NCBI GenBank assembly: GCA_963970005.1 | Contig: CAXAMN010025262.1 | Span: forward strand, 393,480 to 457,479 | Direction of reading: 5' to 3' | DNA length: 64,000 nt | Source: Durusdinium trenchii | Taxonomy: Eukaryota; Sar; Dinophyceae; Suessiales; Symbiodiniaceae | Part shown: piece by piece, positions 18,450 to 29,905 of the stretch | How positions within the stretch are numbered: position 1 is the first letter of the stretch | Layout: every line of letters begins with the position of its first letter | The notes under the pieces: model-generated | What the model saw: only the letters and a program-made list of their open reading frames with translations | What the model was told of the DNA's origin: nothing | The model's database searches: none | Made by a program: the position numbers and the translations under genes

Positions 18450-19670
18450 ACTTTGCCCTGCGCAACCATGCAGGGACCCCGTGCAGGAGAGGGCGACGTC
18501 CCCGAGGGAAGCGGCGAAGCCATTGGATTTGGCGAATGAAACTGCTGTGCCTCAGGCGCGGGGCAGCAGCGAGCAAACCCGGTAGCACCTGACTTGTACA
18601 CATCAAGAATATTGCCAAAGAATCAAAGAATCCCACTGACTTAGGATGAGTCCTTTGATATAGGCATAGGTAACGGCACTGGTAACGGCATATGATGCCC
18701 GAGCATCCCAACTGTTCATACATTTTCATGCAACGTGTTTGTGCCCAAATGTCATGTGAGGCACAACTTGGCTCTAAGCACATCTAAGCATCTCTAGATC
18801 ACTCGACCCCACTCTAACTCACTCTATCCCCACTCCAGCTCACTCTAGCTCTGGCTCACTCAATTCTCTCTAGCTCAATCCAACTGTAGCAAACACACTT
18901 CAAGAGTTGGAGCAGCTGAAAACCAAATCTTTTGGGGTTTCTTTTAGAGGGCATTGAACATTTTGAATGGATTGGTTGGTGATCTTGAAGATAGCGGTCA
19001 TCATGGCTCTTGTCACGCCACGGCGATTGAACACAGCCCAAAAGTGGTGTAGATTTGGGGCAAAGCCGGTAGTGCATGGCCAAAGCGAGCTGCATCTGAC
19101 AATTCATAAACTGAGGTAGTTCTCTAAGTGATGAACGTTCTTTGACAATAACTCAAACCCCTTCTCTCTGATTCCTGCTCATTGGAGTTCGAAAGTCAAG
19201 CATTGCTTGCAAAGAATGACCCCGTGAGCCTTGAGTTTCTAAATTGGAAGGTTGCTTAGGTGAGTTAGCTGCTCCCGATCCCACGCCTATCCTCAGAATC
19301 TGCCAGTAGTTTCACCAGGATCCACTGAGGAAACCATCTGCAAAGGAATTCAGTCTCGACAGAACAAGGAGAAAGAAACAAAAAAACAAAAGGCCCCGAA
19401 GAGAAGGCCAACACATGTTTATGTATAGTGAGACCTTTCTCATTGCGGCATCCAATACAAACACACGATGTGTGCAAAGAATATAGTTGGGCAGCGGCAC
19501 GTCTCCAATGTGATCATTCTAAATTGATGATTCAGTTGCAGTCTATGAACTGATTCAGATTTGATTTTCTGGGACCGAAAGGCCCCCAAAAACCATTCCG
19601 TTGCATCATCCGACAGGGAACGGGATGAAGCATTGATCACAATGCTTAGGGCTTAGTCAGAGTCCTGTCC
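18450..19670. repeat. 1.2-kb segmental duplication, copy 1
   Basis: It matches 24331-25665 along its length in the same orientation, from ACTTTGCCCT to GAGTCCTGTCCACA, with many substitutions and small indels. It includes a CACTCTA-rich minisatellite at about 18795-18880 that is shorter in the other copy. Confidence 0.75.
18480..18600 (-). pseudogene. FHSPNP exon family, copy 1
   Basis: The minus strand encodes SGATGFARCCPAPEAQQFH then SPNPMASPLPSGTSPSPARG. Copies at 24366-24485 and 25728-25850 keep the FH.PNP...SPLPS pattern. A Pro/Ser-rich, probably disordered segment of an unrecognised protein. An acceptor-like ACAAGTCAG lies just upstream. Confidence 0.4.
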
Positions 19671-20119
19671 ACAGAATTGATGGCCAGCCTTGAGAACCAA
19701 CAGGCCCCCTTCGGAGCCCAAACAAATTTACTACACAGTGGGTAGCAAAAGTCTTCAAACCCAACATTCCCTCTGGCTAGCATGGTTCTGGGTCGTGCAG
19801 CTTTGGATCGTATTCCTCTGCTAGGCGTGATCATGCTTGGTTTGGCCACTCTTGTCTGGCCGAGTCATCCAGATCTGCGTTGCAATTCATGTGAGTTCCA
19901 GGGTCATACCACCAACAACATCTCTCTCTCTCTCTCTACATATACATATACACACACACACACCTAGAACCCATTTGACCTCTGTTATCGATGGCTGGGG
20001 ATCATGCAGGTTCAAGGTGTATGAATACATATGTACATATATATATATATGCATATAGCTGCACAATGCATTACAATGGGCTCCGGAAAACTCACATAGA
20101 CCGGACCAATGACCCGCAG
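19671..20119. other. no gene; microsatellite at 19919-19963
   Basis: A TC then TA then CA dinucleotide run occupies 19919-19963, and a short TA run lies at 20034-20055. A plus-strand frame starting near 19782 has a hydrophobic stretch (LLGVIMLGLATLVW) but no clear gene structure. Confidence 0.4.
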
Positions 20120-20410
20120 GAAGATGGTTCTAGGATTAAAATATATGGGTGAATATAATTTCCAATAAAGGTAGAACGTTGGGCCCTAAGGTAAGGTTTA
20201 AATTATATAGGTTCTTAATTATAAATAATAGAAATATAAATAATGAAAGAAATAGAATATTAAAATCCTATAATTTAAGTAATTAATTAATAGAAAGTTG
20301 TCTGTAAGATAGAATTAATATTAGCTCCTGAATAAATTATAGATGGAAGATACCATAAACACCACAAATGAAAAGGAAGTAGCAACCCTAAAATTAAAGT
20401 TGTGTTCCGG
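20120..20410. other. AT-rich island of unknown origin
   Basis: About 290 bp of very AT-rich sequence (for example AATTAATTAATAG and ATTATAAATAATAG) lies in otherwise balanced DNA. Stops interrupt all frames. The composition would suit an organelle-derived insert, but I could not match it to any mitochondrial or plastid gene. Confidence 0.4.
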
Positions 20411-21764
20411 CGGTTAACGTCTTTCATATAGCTTCCAGGGGTTTTCAGGGTCCATGCTAGTCTTCCAGGGTGTACATGTTATAAGTATATTGCAAGTATA
20501 TATATATATATTGCCAGCAACAGCGGACGATGGTGGTTAGTACAGGCGGACATCTCTAGAATAGTGATGTTCTTGTTTACCCTCCCCGTTGCAGGTAAAA
20601 AACACACCCAATATAATCCAATATATATACATATTAAATTATATATAGTAATATGTTGAAAAACTATATATGCATTGGGCTTGTATTTTTGTGCCGTTCC
20701 TGGGCCGGGATGTTTGAGTATGGGGTATGCTTCGCGCAGTGTGAAGACTAAAGTAGAAGCGTTTTCAGAGGTTAAGCTTTGGGCTTTGGGGGAATGCTTC
20801 GCCTAAGTCAAACATCCCAGTCCTACACAAACTGGACACATTAAAAGAAAAAACCCATAATATGGCTGTGGGTCAAAACCCAGAACCCGTTTCACCCGGG
20901 CTTGACGTTCCCATTGGCCAGCTCTTCGGATCATTTTCGGTCCACCGGTCGATCCCAGTTGCGACCCACATCCTCAGAAGGTAGTTACCTCCCCACCCAT
21001 CCAGTCCCATCTTCTCAAAATGTGGGCCAAGAGCCCTATAGGGCCCTATATCACTCCGGCACGTGGCCCAGGTAGCTGGGACGCCCGGCAAAGGGATTGG
21101 GCGACGCCACGGGCGACTGAAAGGAGGCTGCTGCCTCACGCGGTGCAGCAAAAGCACGTGCGGACGTGCGACGAGCGGCCATGTCGGTCCGAGGTCATTG
21201 GTCGTTGGAGTCAAACGAGTGAGATGCCACTAGCAAGGACGCTACGTTCGGGGCTGGCATCGCTACTGGTGGCAAGGATGCTATATAGTAATAAGGTGCC
21301 AAATGAAAAAGAGCTGCAAGTTTCTGCAAAGCCACAGGATCTGTCAGCGATCGGGTTTTGTCAGATGCGTCATGATGCGTCCGACTGGAAGAAGCTGTGG
21401 ACGGGTAGGCAGCATGATGGGAATTCCGGGAACTACCCTCCCCACGGTGAACATGGAAGTAGAAAATCTATGAACATCCCTTGTTTGCAAGGGAAAACGC
21501 CTTCAAAGGGGTCATGCGATCCACTTGCATGTTAGTTCCAGGGAGCGCAAGACTTCGAACACAGCATAGACTTGGACATCAACTCGTCAAGGGGTGGTTG
21601 GTAGTAACATCACATTGATCACCAACAATTAAGGTCAGTGGAACACGCTCAAGAAAATAACAAGCTGTCTGATCCAACAAAAGCAATCTGAAAGAACCCA
21701 TACGCTCCTCTCGAAGGGCCACTGCCAATCGAGTAAGCCTTCAGATTGCCCCTTTCTGGGCTGC
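20411..21764. other. no firm gene; 171-codon open frame at 21020-21535
   Basis: The first part is AT-rich with TA runs. A plus-strand frame at 21020-21535 encodes 171 residues without a recognisable domain and begins at an ATG in a GC-rich stretch. It could be chance or a partial gene. I give it low weight. Confidence 0.3.
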
Positions 21765-21890
21765 CGAACCATAGGGTCCATTGCACCTTGCATAGAGAAG
21801 TTCGTTGCATTCGGTGCCGCCCTCAGTGATTCCATCGGTTTCTCTGGAGGGAACTGAGTTGGCAAACCCTGACCTCGGACCATACTCCTC
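21765..21890 (-). pseudogene. exon-family A, copy 1 (PNATNFSMQGA)
   Basis: The minus strand encodes KPMESLRAAPNATNFSMQGA then MDPMVRQPRKGQSE. The copy at 26300-26430 is about 85 percent alike by eye, and a more distant one is at 29820-29905 (TQSLRPAPSVAGLSVQDATD). The conserved peptide implies past coding constraint. Gene unknown. Confidence 0.45.
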
Positions 21891-23118
21891 CATCTGGAGT
21901 CGGCCTGGATTCATACTGCTTCCAGTCTAGGCAGGTCTATCCTCTCCTCACCCTCCAAATTCACTTGTTTACAACATGATTCAACACGTCTCCTGACTCT
22001 ACTTCACTCCACCTTCACCGGGGGCCAGACTGCATCGCCGGCATTTGGGCCTCTGCACACCAGTAGACGTGTTTTTTGCCGGGGAGGGTGTGCAAAATGG
22101 AGAACATCTGAGGCTTCTTCAAGTAAGTGTCCCTTGTCTGTGAGATCTTTGGGAGGTCCTAGCTGAGCTCGTTCCGTCGCATACGTTCTTGCCGTGATAA
22201 AGCTAGGTCTGTTTCCTCACAGTCGGTTTTCTCGGCTGAATTTGTCTTGCTCAGGCTAAACCGGGCAGCGACCATCCCTTCAGTCGCATCAGGACTACAG
22301 TACCCATCGTTGCAAGCTTGGCCCTTTTCCAGAATCACCCAGCTTGGACGCTGAAGTCGGCGTGCAAAACAAGCCTCTTACAACACAAAGGAGGGGAGAG
22401 ACAGGTCTCAAGGTTTGAGGCCATCGGCTAGCAACAACTGGTGGGGAGAATTGTGACTTGATGATTTCATACATTTTAGTATTAGTTTTTCTTAGTATGC
22501 CTAGCCGTGGGCTCGCTCGCGCCACTGTCTTAGTGGGCTCGCGCCTCGTGACGCATACCATTTCAAGCAAACACAACATGATTCCAAGCTTCTGGTGGCA
22601 GGGGACATCATATAACCAACACAAAATCATTAAAAGAAATTGTTTAAAGTTTAAAAAGTCAAACTTGGAAAACCAATCGATAAAGTCAAAAACAGAGTCA
22701 ACATAAATCAAACAAAAGAGTCGGTTTTGGGCCAATTGACTTTTCCTGACTTTCTGAAACGTTCTGATTTGACTCTTTGGGACTTTGACTTTTGGTGCTG
22801 ACTACTATGTTGACCCTGTTTTTGACTTGTTACATCTTGAAACCATGTTCTTTCCAATGAAAGATCTTTATATATAGTGGCCCATGGCCCTTTTTGAATG
22901 CAAATACCACGTCCTGGTCTGTAAGTTCTGTCCTGCGAACATAAATGCACTTCAGAAAACACAACGACGTAAAGAACTTAGAACCCAATTGACCCCTGGT
23001 TGAACAGGAAAGAACATGAAAAATTCATGCTTTGGATGGTTGGTGGTCCAAACATAAAGGTCATTCAGGTCCTACGTAAATATCAGGGCAGATTATTAGA
23101 CTCCCACTAAACCGTGGA
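21891..23118. other. exon-family B copy at 22015-22080; otherwise no gene
   Basis: The 22015-22080 stretch shares GACTGCATCGCCGGCAT and TGGGCCTCTGCACA with the other family B copies. The rest is gene-poor. The 22620-22860 part contains many TTTGACTTT-like words but no structure I can name. Confidence 0.4.
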
Positions 23119-23400
23119 CTTTGCCATCCAATAGCCATCTGAACTGGGTGGTGCTGGTACCATGCTGATGTTTTTTGGGGTCGCTTCTTCCAACTTTGAG
23201 GCAGTCACGACGAACACCCTGAGCTGCCCTGAGCGATCACATGCCTGAGCCACCTGCGCTGCTTGCTGCTGGGCCATGACCTGCACCGTGGTGTTTTCCA
23301 CGCCATGCGTCCAACCCTGGGCAAATCGATTGTCAGTCCCGTCCCACTCGATGCGGCGTCGTTGGGTCCACCAGGCCGAAGCAAGTGCTCCATGCTCTCT
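23119..23400 (-). CDS. minus-strand exon candidate, Gln/Ala-rich
   Basis: On the minus strand the frame reads ASAWWTQRRRIEWDGTDNRF, then AQGWTHGVENTTVQVMAQQQ, AAQVAQACDRSGQLRVFVV and TASKLEEATP. A good acceptor (GGTGCAG) precedes GTCATGGCCCAG at 23280, so the exon may begin there. The QVMAQQQAA part is related to the duplicated units at 14.4-16.7 kb (VMTAQHHAQAAA). No family is recognised. Confidence 0.4.
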
Positions 23401-24069
23401 GGTCAGGTATGTATATCATATTCCCTGGGCGTGGATGATGCTCCTAGCAAACAAATGCAAACAAGGCCTTTCTCAAACAAATTGTGCACTGACAAACGTC
23501 CAACTTGGTCCACCGACAAAGCTCCCAACGTTCAAATACCAACGGTAATAGGTCCTCCGGCCCTCCGACGGCGGCCATGGCCATGTGGAGCACCAAAGAG
23601 ATCGTGGCACGGTGTCCAAAACATGTGTTTTTTCAAAACAAATTGGGGATCAAATTACTTGTTCTATCTGAAGTCGATGCAACGTGGTTGCGTCAGCCTT
23701 GCGCAACCACATCGATATCATGTTTTTTCATCCTGGAAGTATTATCCAGCAAAGGCATATCGAGCATATTGGAGTTTCGTGTTCGTGCACACGATTGAAA
23801 CCCAATCCAGCACAACCAATGAAGGACATTAAATCCAATTCCTACATATGGTCGTAGAATTGTGCCTGGATCATCTGGGCTGCAGCTTGCGTTTGGCCCT
23901 GTGGGTTTCCAAGCACCTGCGCACGGCTGTCACATGGTTGGCAGGCTTGGATTGGCGAACCAAAGCTGTGGGGAATTCAAGGCGCAGCAGTAGTTCTGGG
24001 CCTACCATACCATACGATCCATAGCAACCATAAGGACACTGATCGAGTTCTTCCATAGGGCCGAAGCTG
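23401..24069. other. no gene recognised
   Basis: Overlapping frames of 90 and 189 codons on the plus strand (23263-23832) have no features that favour one of them. A CATCCTGGAAGTATTATCCA block matches one near 17408. Confidence 0.35.
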
Positions 24070-24272
24070 ATCCTGGAACCTGGATGACCGTTGCCGCTCC
24101 CGCGCGCCTGCATCATGTGGGCTGCCGCGTGCGCTTGGCCATGTGGGTTTCCATGCGCCTGCGTTATCATCTGAGCCATGACCTGCGCTTGGGTGAGGGC
24201 CTCGGTCGGAGATACAGCGCGCCCGGTTTCGCGCTGGTTTCGCGCCGGCAAAAAAGGCATGATCTGAGCCAC
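24070..24272 (-). pseudogene. Gln/Ala/Met-rich exon copy 3
   Basis: This lies in a 133-codon minus-strand frame and reads TEALTQAQVMAQMITQAHG, then NPHGQAHAAAHMMQARGSGN. It is the best preserved member of the family. It lies just before the second copy of the 1.2-1.3 kb duplication, as copy 2 lies before the first, so both belong to one duplicated gene segment. Confidence 0.45.
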
Positions 24273-24365
24273 TCATATTCATACCTGGTCCAGTCACCTT
24301 GACCTTCAAAACCACAAAGCCAACGGCCTCACTTTGCCCTCCGCAACTGCAAGGGGCTCCGTGCA

Positions 24366-24485
24366 GGAGAGGGCGACGTCACCGAGGGAAGCGGTGAAGC
24401 GAGCTGTGTTGGATTGGGCGCATGAAACTGCTGTGCCTCAGGCGCAGGGCAGCAGCGAGCAAACCCGGTAGCACCTGACTTGTAC
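24366..24485 (-). pseudogene. FHSPNP exon family, copy 2
   Basis: The minus strand reads SGATGFARCCPAPEAQQFH then APNPTQLASPLPSVTSPS. Relative to copy 1 there is a small in-frame insertion (TQL) and the reading sense is kept. Confidence 0.4.
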
Positions 24486-25169
24486 ACATCAAGAATATTG
24501 CCAAAGAAACCCACTGACTTAGGATGAGTCCTTTGATATAGGCATAGGTAACGGCACTGGTAACGGCATATGATGCCCGAGCACCCGAACTGTTCATACA
24601 TTTTCATGCAACGTGTTTGTGCCCAAATGTCATGTGAGGCACAACTTGGCTACATCTAAGCATCTCTAGATCACTCGAACCTCACTCTAACTCACTCTAT
24701 TTCTCTCTAACTCACTCACTCTAATCCAACTGTAACAAACACACTTTAAGAGTTGGGGCAGCTGAAAACCAAATCTTTGGGAGTTTCTTTTAGAGGGCAT
24801 TGAACATTTTGAATGGATTGGTTGGTGATCTTGAAGATATCGGTTATCATGGCTGATTGAACAAATATGACAGCCCAAAAGTGGCAAGCAGCATGGGGCA
24901 AGGCCAGCAGCACGGCCAAAGCGAGCCGTATTTGACCATTGAGAGAAGTGAGGTTAGCTATAGTCTTCTACCTCAAATTGCATTGGCTAGATCTCAAAGC
25001 CCGGTCCCTTGATTCCTTTTCATTGGATTGCAGCATTCAATCAACTGTTCGATCTATGCCTCCGTGAGCCAGTTTCCAAATAGGAAGGTTGATGATCGGG
25101 TAGCCGCCGAGATCTCGGGCGTAGCCCCACAATCCGTCAGCATTCTGATCTGTAAGAACCCCAAAATTG

Positions 25170-25171
<2 letters not shown>

Positions 25172-25200
<29 letters not shown>

Positions 25201-25201
25201 T
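25172..25201. repeat. AAC microsatellite
   Basis: About ten AAC units, inside copy 2 of the segmental duplication only. Confidence 0.9.
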
Positions 25202-25727
25202 GTATCCTATAATTATCCTTATCATTGCTCAATTGTCCAACGCCAATTCAGCCATGACAAAACAAGGAGAAAGAAATCAAAGAAAGGCTCTGAATTCGAA
25301 GGTTTCAGAGCCTAAGTGAGAGCTTTTCATTGCGACGTTTACTGACATCAAGTTTGATGTGCGCAATAGGATAAGCTGGTGAGCGAACGGCATGTCTCCC
25401 ATGTGTTCTCTCCGACTTGCCTTCTTCAGCGTTTCTGTTCCAGCTTGGAAGAGTCGATTCAGAGTTTACACGGTTTTATCACATAAACTTAACTATTGAG
25501 CCGTTTCAGTTTATGAGCCGTTTCAGGAAGAATCATCAAACAATCATACCGTTCCATACCTTCAGGACTTCGTTTTGTGGCACGTTTGGTCATCCGACAG
25601 GGATCAAATGGTTCTCAGTGCCTTAATGAAGCATTGATCACCAAAATAGAGTCCTGTCCACACACGGGGAGAACAATGGTCGCGCACTTGGTTACTTCAC
25701 ATTCGCTTTCGAGAAATCGACCTGGGA

Positions 25728-25850
25728 CCCCAGCAAAGTTCGAGGGAAGCGGCGACGTCGTCGAGGGGTTGGGCGAATGAAAGTGCGTTGCCTCGGCGCG
25801 TGCGCGTCCGGGTTGGGCAGAGCAGGAGCGATGGCCGGAAGGCACTGGTT
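25728..25850 (-). pseudogene. FHSPNP exon family, copy 3
   Basis: The minus strand reads SAQPGRARAEATHFHSPNPS then TTSPLPSNFAG. It is more distant than copies 1 and 2 but keeps HFHSPNP and SPLPS. It sits in a longer open frame (25615-26268). Confidence 0.4.
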
Positions 25851-26117
25851 GGACGTGATGGCACCCAACAATATAAGAACTACGGAGACAGGTTGTCTTT
25901 CTGATTCGATCATAACCTGTTTCATGATGATGTTCAGAATAGTTTGTTACTTGTGTCCAATGAATGGTGAAGAAACGCCTTCCATCCACCTCATTCTCAC
26001 GAAGCGCCTTCCCTTTCACCTTCTTCGGACGCACACGTCCGCTCCGTCGCTGCGTGTTTGCCGTTGCTCGGCACACGGTGGTGTCGACGGTCTGCCGATG
26101 ACATGTTCTTGCACCAT

Positions 26118-26211
26118 GCCCAAACACTCCATGCCACATGCTGATCAGTTGGGGTGGTTTTAGGGAATTGTAGGCATACTTGGCATATAGAGTCATAGAG
26201 TGTCTGGGATG
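26118..26211. mobile_element. inverted-repeat element, CCCAAACACT family
   Basis: The left end is CCCAAACACTCCATG and the right end is AGAGTGTCTGGG, an imperfect inverted repeat. The centre contains CTGATCAGTTGGGGTGG, also seen near 61655. Related to the element at 39017-39098. Confidence 0.5.
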
Positions 26212-26299
26212 TTGGGTGTGCGCATTGAACATCAGGAGACGTCCAGATCGAGTTCCAGGAAGGATCAAACCAATAGACCATGTCTACCACATTGGTTCA

Positions 26300-26430
26300 G
26301 ATTGCCCATTTCTGGGCTGCCGAACCATAGGGTCCGTTGCACCTTGCATGGAGAAGTTCGTTGCATTCGGTGACGGCCTCAGTGATTCCACCGGTTTCGA
26401 GGGAACTGAGTCTGCAAACCCTCTACTCCA
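26300..26430 (-). pseudogene. exon-family A, copy 2
   Basis: The minus strand encodes DSVPSKPVESLRPSPNATNF then SMQGATDPMVRQPRNGQSE. It pairs with 21765-21890. A family B copy follows on the plus-coordinate side at 26620-26690, the same order as at 21.8-22.1 kb. Confidence 0.45.
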
Positions 26431-26930
26431 AGGCAGGTCTATCCGCTCCCTACCCTCCAGATTCACTTGTTTGCAACATGATGCAACATGTCTCCCGACA
26501 TCTCCTGACCCATGACATGCTGAGGTACAAACTGCAAAAACTAACAACCTTTGGCCGACTTTAGACTTTGGCCTGCCCAATTATATAGAATACAGATTCT
26601 GTATGTATATGGTTCACTCCACCCTTGCTGAGGGCAACTCTGCATCGCCGGCATCTGGGCCTCTGCACACAAGTCGGCAAATGTTCTCAGGTGCATCAAG
26701 ATCCCCGGTTGACATGCATAGGTGGGGTAGGCACATAGATTTATCCAGATCGGATTCCTGGGACCTAGGTCTCAGCTGGATATTTCTCCTGGAAAAATGT
26801 CAGTGCCAACCCTGGGCCGTACGTAGGACCGTAAAAAATATTCAGCGCCACTTGGGTAAACATGTTCGCACAATATAGCTGGATAAAATTCTTGAAAAAA
26901 TAGATTTCCTGTGTGCCTGACGTGCTTTTG
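26431..26930. other. exon-family B copy at 26620-26690; otherwise no gene
   Basis: The 26620-26690 stretch shares CATCGCCGGCATCTGGGCC and CTGCACACAAGTC with copies at 11.9 and 22.0 kb. The remainder shows only short frames. Confidence 0.4.
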
Positions 26931-27410
26931 TCAACTGTGCCGGGTGCCGGTGCTGGGTGCTGTGAGCTGGGTGTGCGCATGCCATGCACACATCACACAC
27001 CCAGTTCTGGAAAAGACCAGAACTGGCAACACGCACAAAAATCCTATTTAGCCAGTGTCGGATTTTAATAGCCGACACTGGAAGTAATACACACAACACG
27101 CACCCAGTTCTGGAAAAGACCAGAACTGGCAACACACACAAAAATCCTGGTTAGTCCTATTTAGCCAGTGTCGGACAATTGAATAGCCGACACTGGAAGT
27201 TGAGCCCAACGATTCCTAAAGAAAAAGAAGATGAGTTGCACCTTTCGGCGCTATTATACACCTTTCGGCGTACTAGTTACAAGTAGTGTTTGTTGGTTAT
27301 TTTGTGGGCTGGGCGTGCCCAAGCTAAGGCCCATGAACGCCAGCAGGACGAAGATGCTAATTCCTGAGTCTCCTTAGTTCTTTCCTTAGTTTTTCTGGTC
27401 TGACGCTTTG
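26931..27410. repeat. 480-bp tandem duplication, unit 1
   Basis: It is followed at exactly 480 bp by a near-identical unit with about five differences by eye. It contains four strong hairpins at 27001-27026, 27052-27081, 27104-27129 and 27165-27196. It also carries two ACCTTTCGGCG words about 20 bp apart. Confidence 0.95.
27001..27196. repeat. alternating hairpin pairs, type A and type B
   Basis: Type A is CCAGTTCTGG, a 6-nt AAAAGA loop, then CCAGAACTGG: a perfect 10-bp stem. Type B is CCAGTGTCGG, a 10- or 12-nt loop, then CCGACACTGG: again 10 bp. The order is A, B, A, B. The stems are constant while the type B loops differ (ATTTTAATAG versus ACAATTGAATAG), which suggests that pairing is conserved. 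The set is repeated at +480. Confidence 0.9.
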
Positions 27411-27890
27411 TCAACTGTGCCGGGTGCCGGTGCTGGGTGCTGTGGGCTGGGTGTGCGCATGCCATGCACACATCACACACCCAGTTCTGGAAAAGACCAG
27501 AACTGGCAACACGCACAAAAATCTTATTTAGCCAGTGTCGGATTTTAATAGCCGACACTGGAAGTAATACACACAACACACACCCAGTTCTGGAAAAGAC
27601 CAGAACTGGCAACACACACAAAAATCCTGTTTAGTCCTATTTAGCCAGTGTCGGACAATTGAATAGCCGACACTGGAAGTTGAGCCCAACGATTCCTAAA
27701 GAAAAAGAAGATGAGTTGCACCTCTCGGCGCTATTATACACCTTTCGGCGTACTAGTTACAAGTAGTGTTTGTTGGTTATTTTGTGGGCTGGGCGTGCCC
27801 AAGCTAAGGCCCATGAACGCCAGCAGGACGAAGATGCTAATTCCTGAGTCTCCTTAGTTCTTTCCTTAGTTTTTCTGGTCTGACCAGGAT
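27411..27890. repeat. 480-bp tandem duplication, unit 2
   Basis: The second unit starts TCAACTGTGC as unit 1 does, and ends at TTTTTCTGGTCTGAC. Hairpins are at 27481-27506, 27532-27561, 27584-27609 and 27645-27676. The high identity implies a recent duplication or an assembly duplication. Confidence 0.95.
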
Positions 27891-29819
27891 TTAGACAAAA
27901 TCCTTTAACAAGAACCCAGATGGTGGAGACAGGGTATTGTTTTTTAAAAGTATTGTTGTTTTTTCTTTCCCGAACATCACCTGGATAAACTTCATTGTTC
28001 CAACCCTGCTGGAACAACAATAAAACTCCTAGCTGGCTAAAGCCAGCAGGCTCTAGCCCTGGAATCTAATCCAGCTGGTACAACCGGTGATCATCAAGAG
28101 GGAGAAGATCTTTACCGAATCAGCCTCTCCGTTTGTTTTCAGCCTCCTTTTTTGGGGGGGCAGCTTGTCAACGCGGCTTCGTGGTTTGTAGAAAGGCCTT
28201 TAGGTGAAAACACCAGACCAGGAGCTTCCTCATGACATGCGGCAGTTCAAATGGTAAAAGCTGGTGTGTTTGGGCCTCTATGGTGTTATGGATGTTTGGA
28301 ACGAATTACGCTAATTAATCCCATGGATCTGAAGGCCTCCAACGCTGTGGCTGTTTCACAGCCCCTCGTCACGTCTCGGCCGCTTTCTTCAGCCATATCG
28401 ATCAGGTGAACCGCGACATGGGCACGGTGGCGATTTGTTTGGAACGAAGCCTGGATCAACGGAGTGGAAAAACGGTCGAACAGGCTGGTCTTGGGACATG
28501 GCGATGGCCTTCAACCGGTGGAAGCTTTCGATATGTTTCGATCATGTTTTGCCCGGCAATCTCCTTCCTCTCCTAGTGTTTCTCGTGGGTCTTGTTCATC
28601 AAGACCTGAACAGGGCTTAAGGCTTAAGGTTTTTTCTGCTAGCGCGCAAATCACGCTTCGGCCACTCTGAACGTCCAGTCATCTTGATTTACTTTGCACC
28701 TGGTCATCCAACACCTGGTCATCCCCGCAAATCATCCGAAAGCACCATTCAAAAAACACTCAAAAACCCTTCCAACCATCTAACAACTCTGTTTTCTCCT
28801 TTTTTTTTCCGTTTGGTCTCGTTCCGCTGCCCAGATCGACTCGGTTCTCCTCCCGTTCACTTGCTCGGTCCCGGGCGGGGCTTGGCCAGTGACTGGGCGT
28901 ATGGAACGACTGGGGTGCCTGGACCGCTCCGAAACGGGAGGTTCGGGCCCCCCCCTTTTCGGATCAACCAGAATCTGGTGCGAAGGGTCTTTTTTCACCA
29001 TTTTGCATGAAGTTAGATTCGATGCCCCTAACAAAAACATCCGAAGAAGTGAAATGTTGTTTCAATTCTATGGCCTGTTTGGGGAGAAGGACTTTGGGAG
29101 AAGCGCCTGGAGGTTCAAAACGGCACAATGTTACAGTTACGGCCTGTTCAGTTTAAGGACCCACTGCCGTTACGGAGTCGTTGCAAGGAGTCGTTTCCTC
29201 AAACGGTGTCTTTCTTTGGTTGGGGGCTGTTGTCGTGACAAGCGGAGACCGGTAAATTTGGTGGTAGCGAGGTGAGAACCTTAGGCGTTTTGAGGCGTCC
29301 TTACGGTGTCTTCCCCGTCCATGGATTTTTGAGCACATGTTTGCACCCGCAAATGGCATTGTTTAAGTTTTGGAGGACATTGCATGTTCCCTCAAAGAAT
29401 GCCCCCGGTATGTAAAAATGTGCGCCGTTGGAAGGTCCGCGTACGCCTTCCTCAAACAGGTTGCTCGCAACTAGGGAGTTGTCGTGGTGAGACAATTAGG
29501 CAAGGTTATCAGCAGGGTTCTCGTTGGTCGCTGGTTCCGCTGGTGTCCTTGTTCGTTGGATATTATGGTAACAAGCAGGGAACAAAGGGTAGTTGCCAGT
29601 GACTTGACGCTCAAATCAAAACATCACGTCAGGCCATCGAACCGTCCGATCCAAATTTTGAACAACACGTTACTGTGGATCCCCATGTAGAAAAACGTAC
29701 TTGAAGCTGTGCGACTATCTATTTGAGGATCACTATAAGATGATAGATACTGCCTATACGGCGTCAAAATGCATGACTACTCTGAGTCCTTTTGCCGCCG
29801 ACTACTCTGATACCTTCCT
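27891..29819. other. no gene; two more hairpins near 28 kb
   Basis: TTGTTCCA (27995-28002) pairs with TGGAACAA (28010-28017). GCTGGCT (28032-28038) is followed by AGCCAGC (28041-28047). The rest, including a GC-rich patch around 28850-28970, has no supported gene. Confidence 0.4.
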
Positions 29820-29905
29820 TTTCTGAGTCTGTGGCGTCTTGCACGGAGAGACCCGCAACACTGGGGGCCGGCCTCAGTGATTGCGTTTCCCCTTTTTCTG
29901 TGCGT
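29820..29905 (-). pseudogene. exon-family A, copy 3 (diverged)
   Basis: The minus strand reads TQSLRPAPSVAGLSVQDATD, matching ESLRPSPNATNFSMQGATD of copy 2 with about half the residues changed. It is probably an older duplicate. Confidence 0.3.

Larger units (their letters stand above)
24331..25665. repeat. 1.3-kb segmental duplication, copy 2
   Basis: It is collinear with 18450-19670. It includes the FHAPNP exon at 24366-24485, the GATATAGGCATAGGTAACGG block, a shorter CACTCTA minisatellite near 24665-24725, and an extra AAC microsatellite at 25172-25201. Confidence 0.75.

Noticed and set aside
26842-27621. Two matching frames (MCVLPVLVFSRTGCVLC) as a duplicated small gene
   Set aside because: They come only from reading the hairpin repeats in one phase; the hairpin symmetry explains the open frame.
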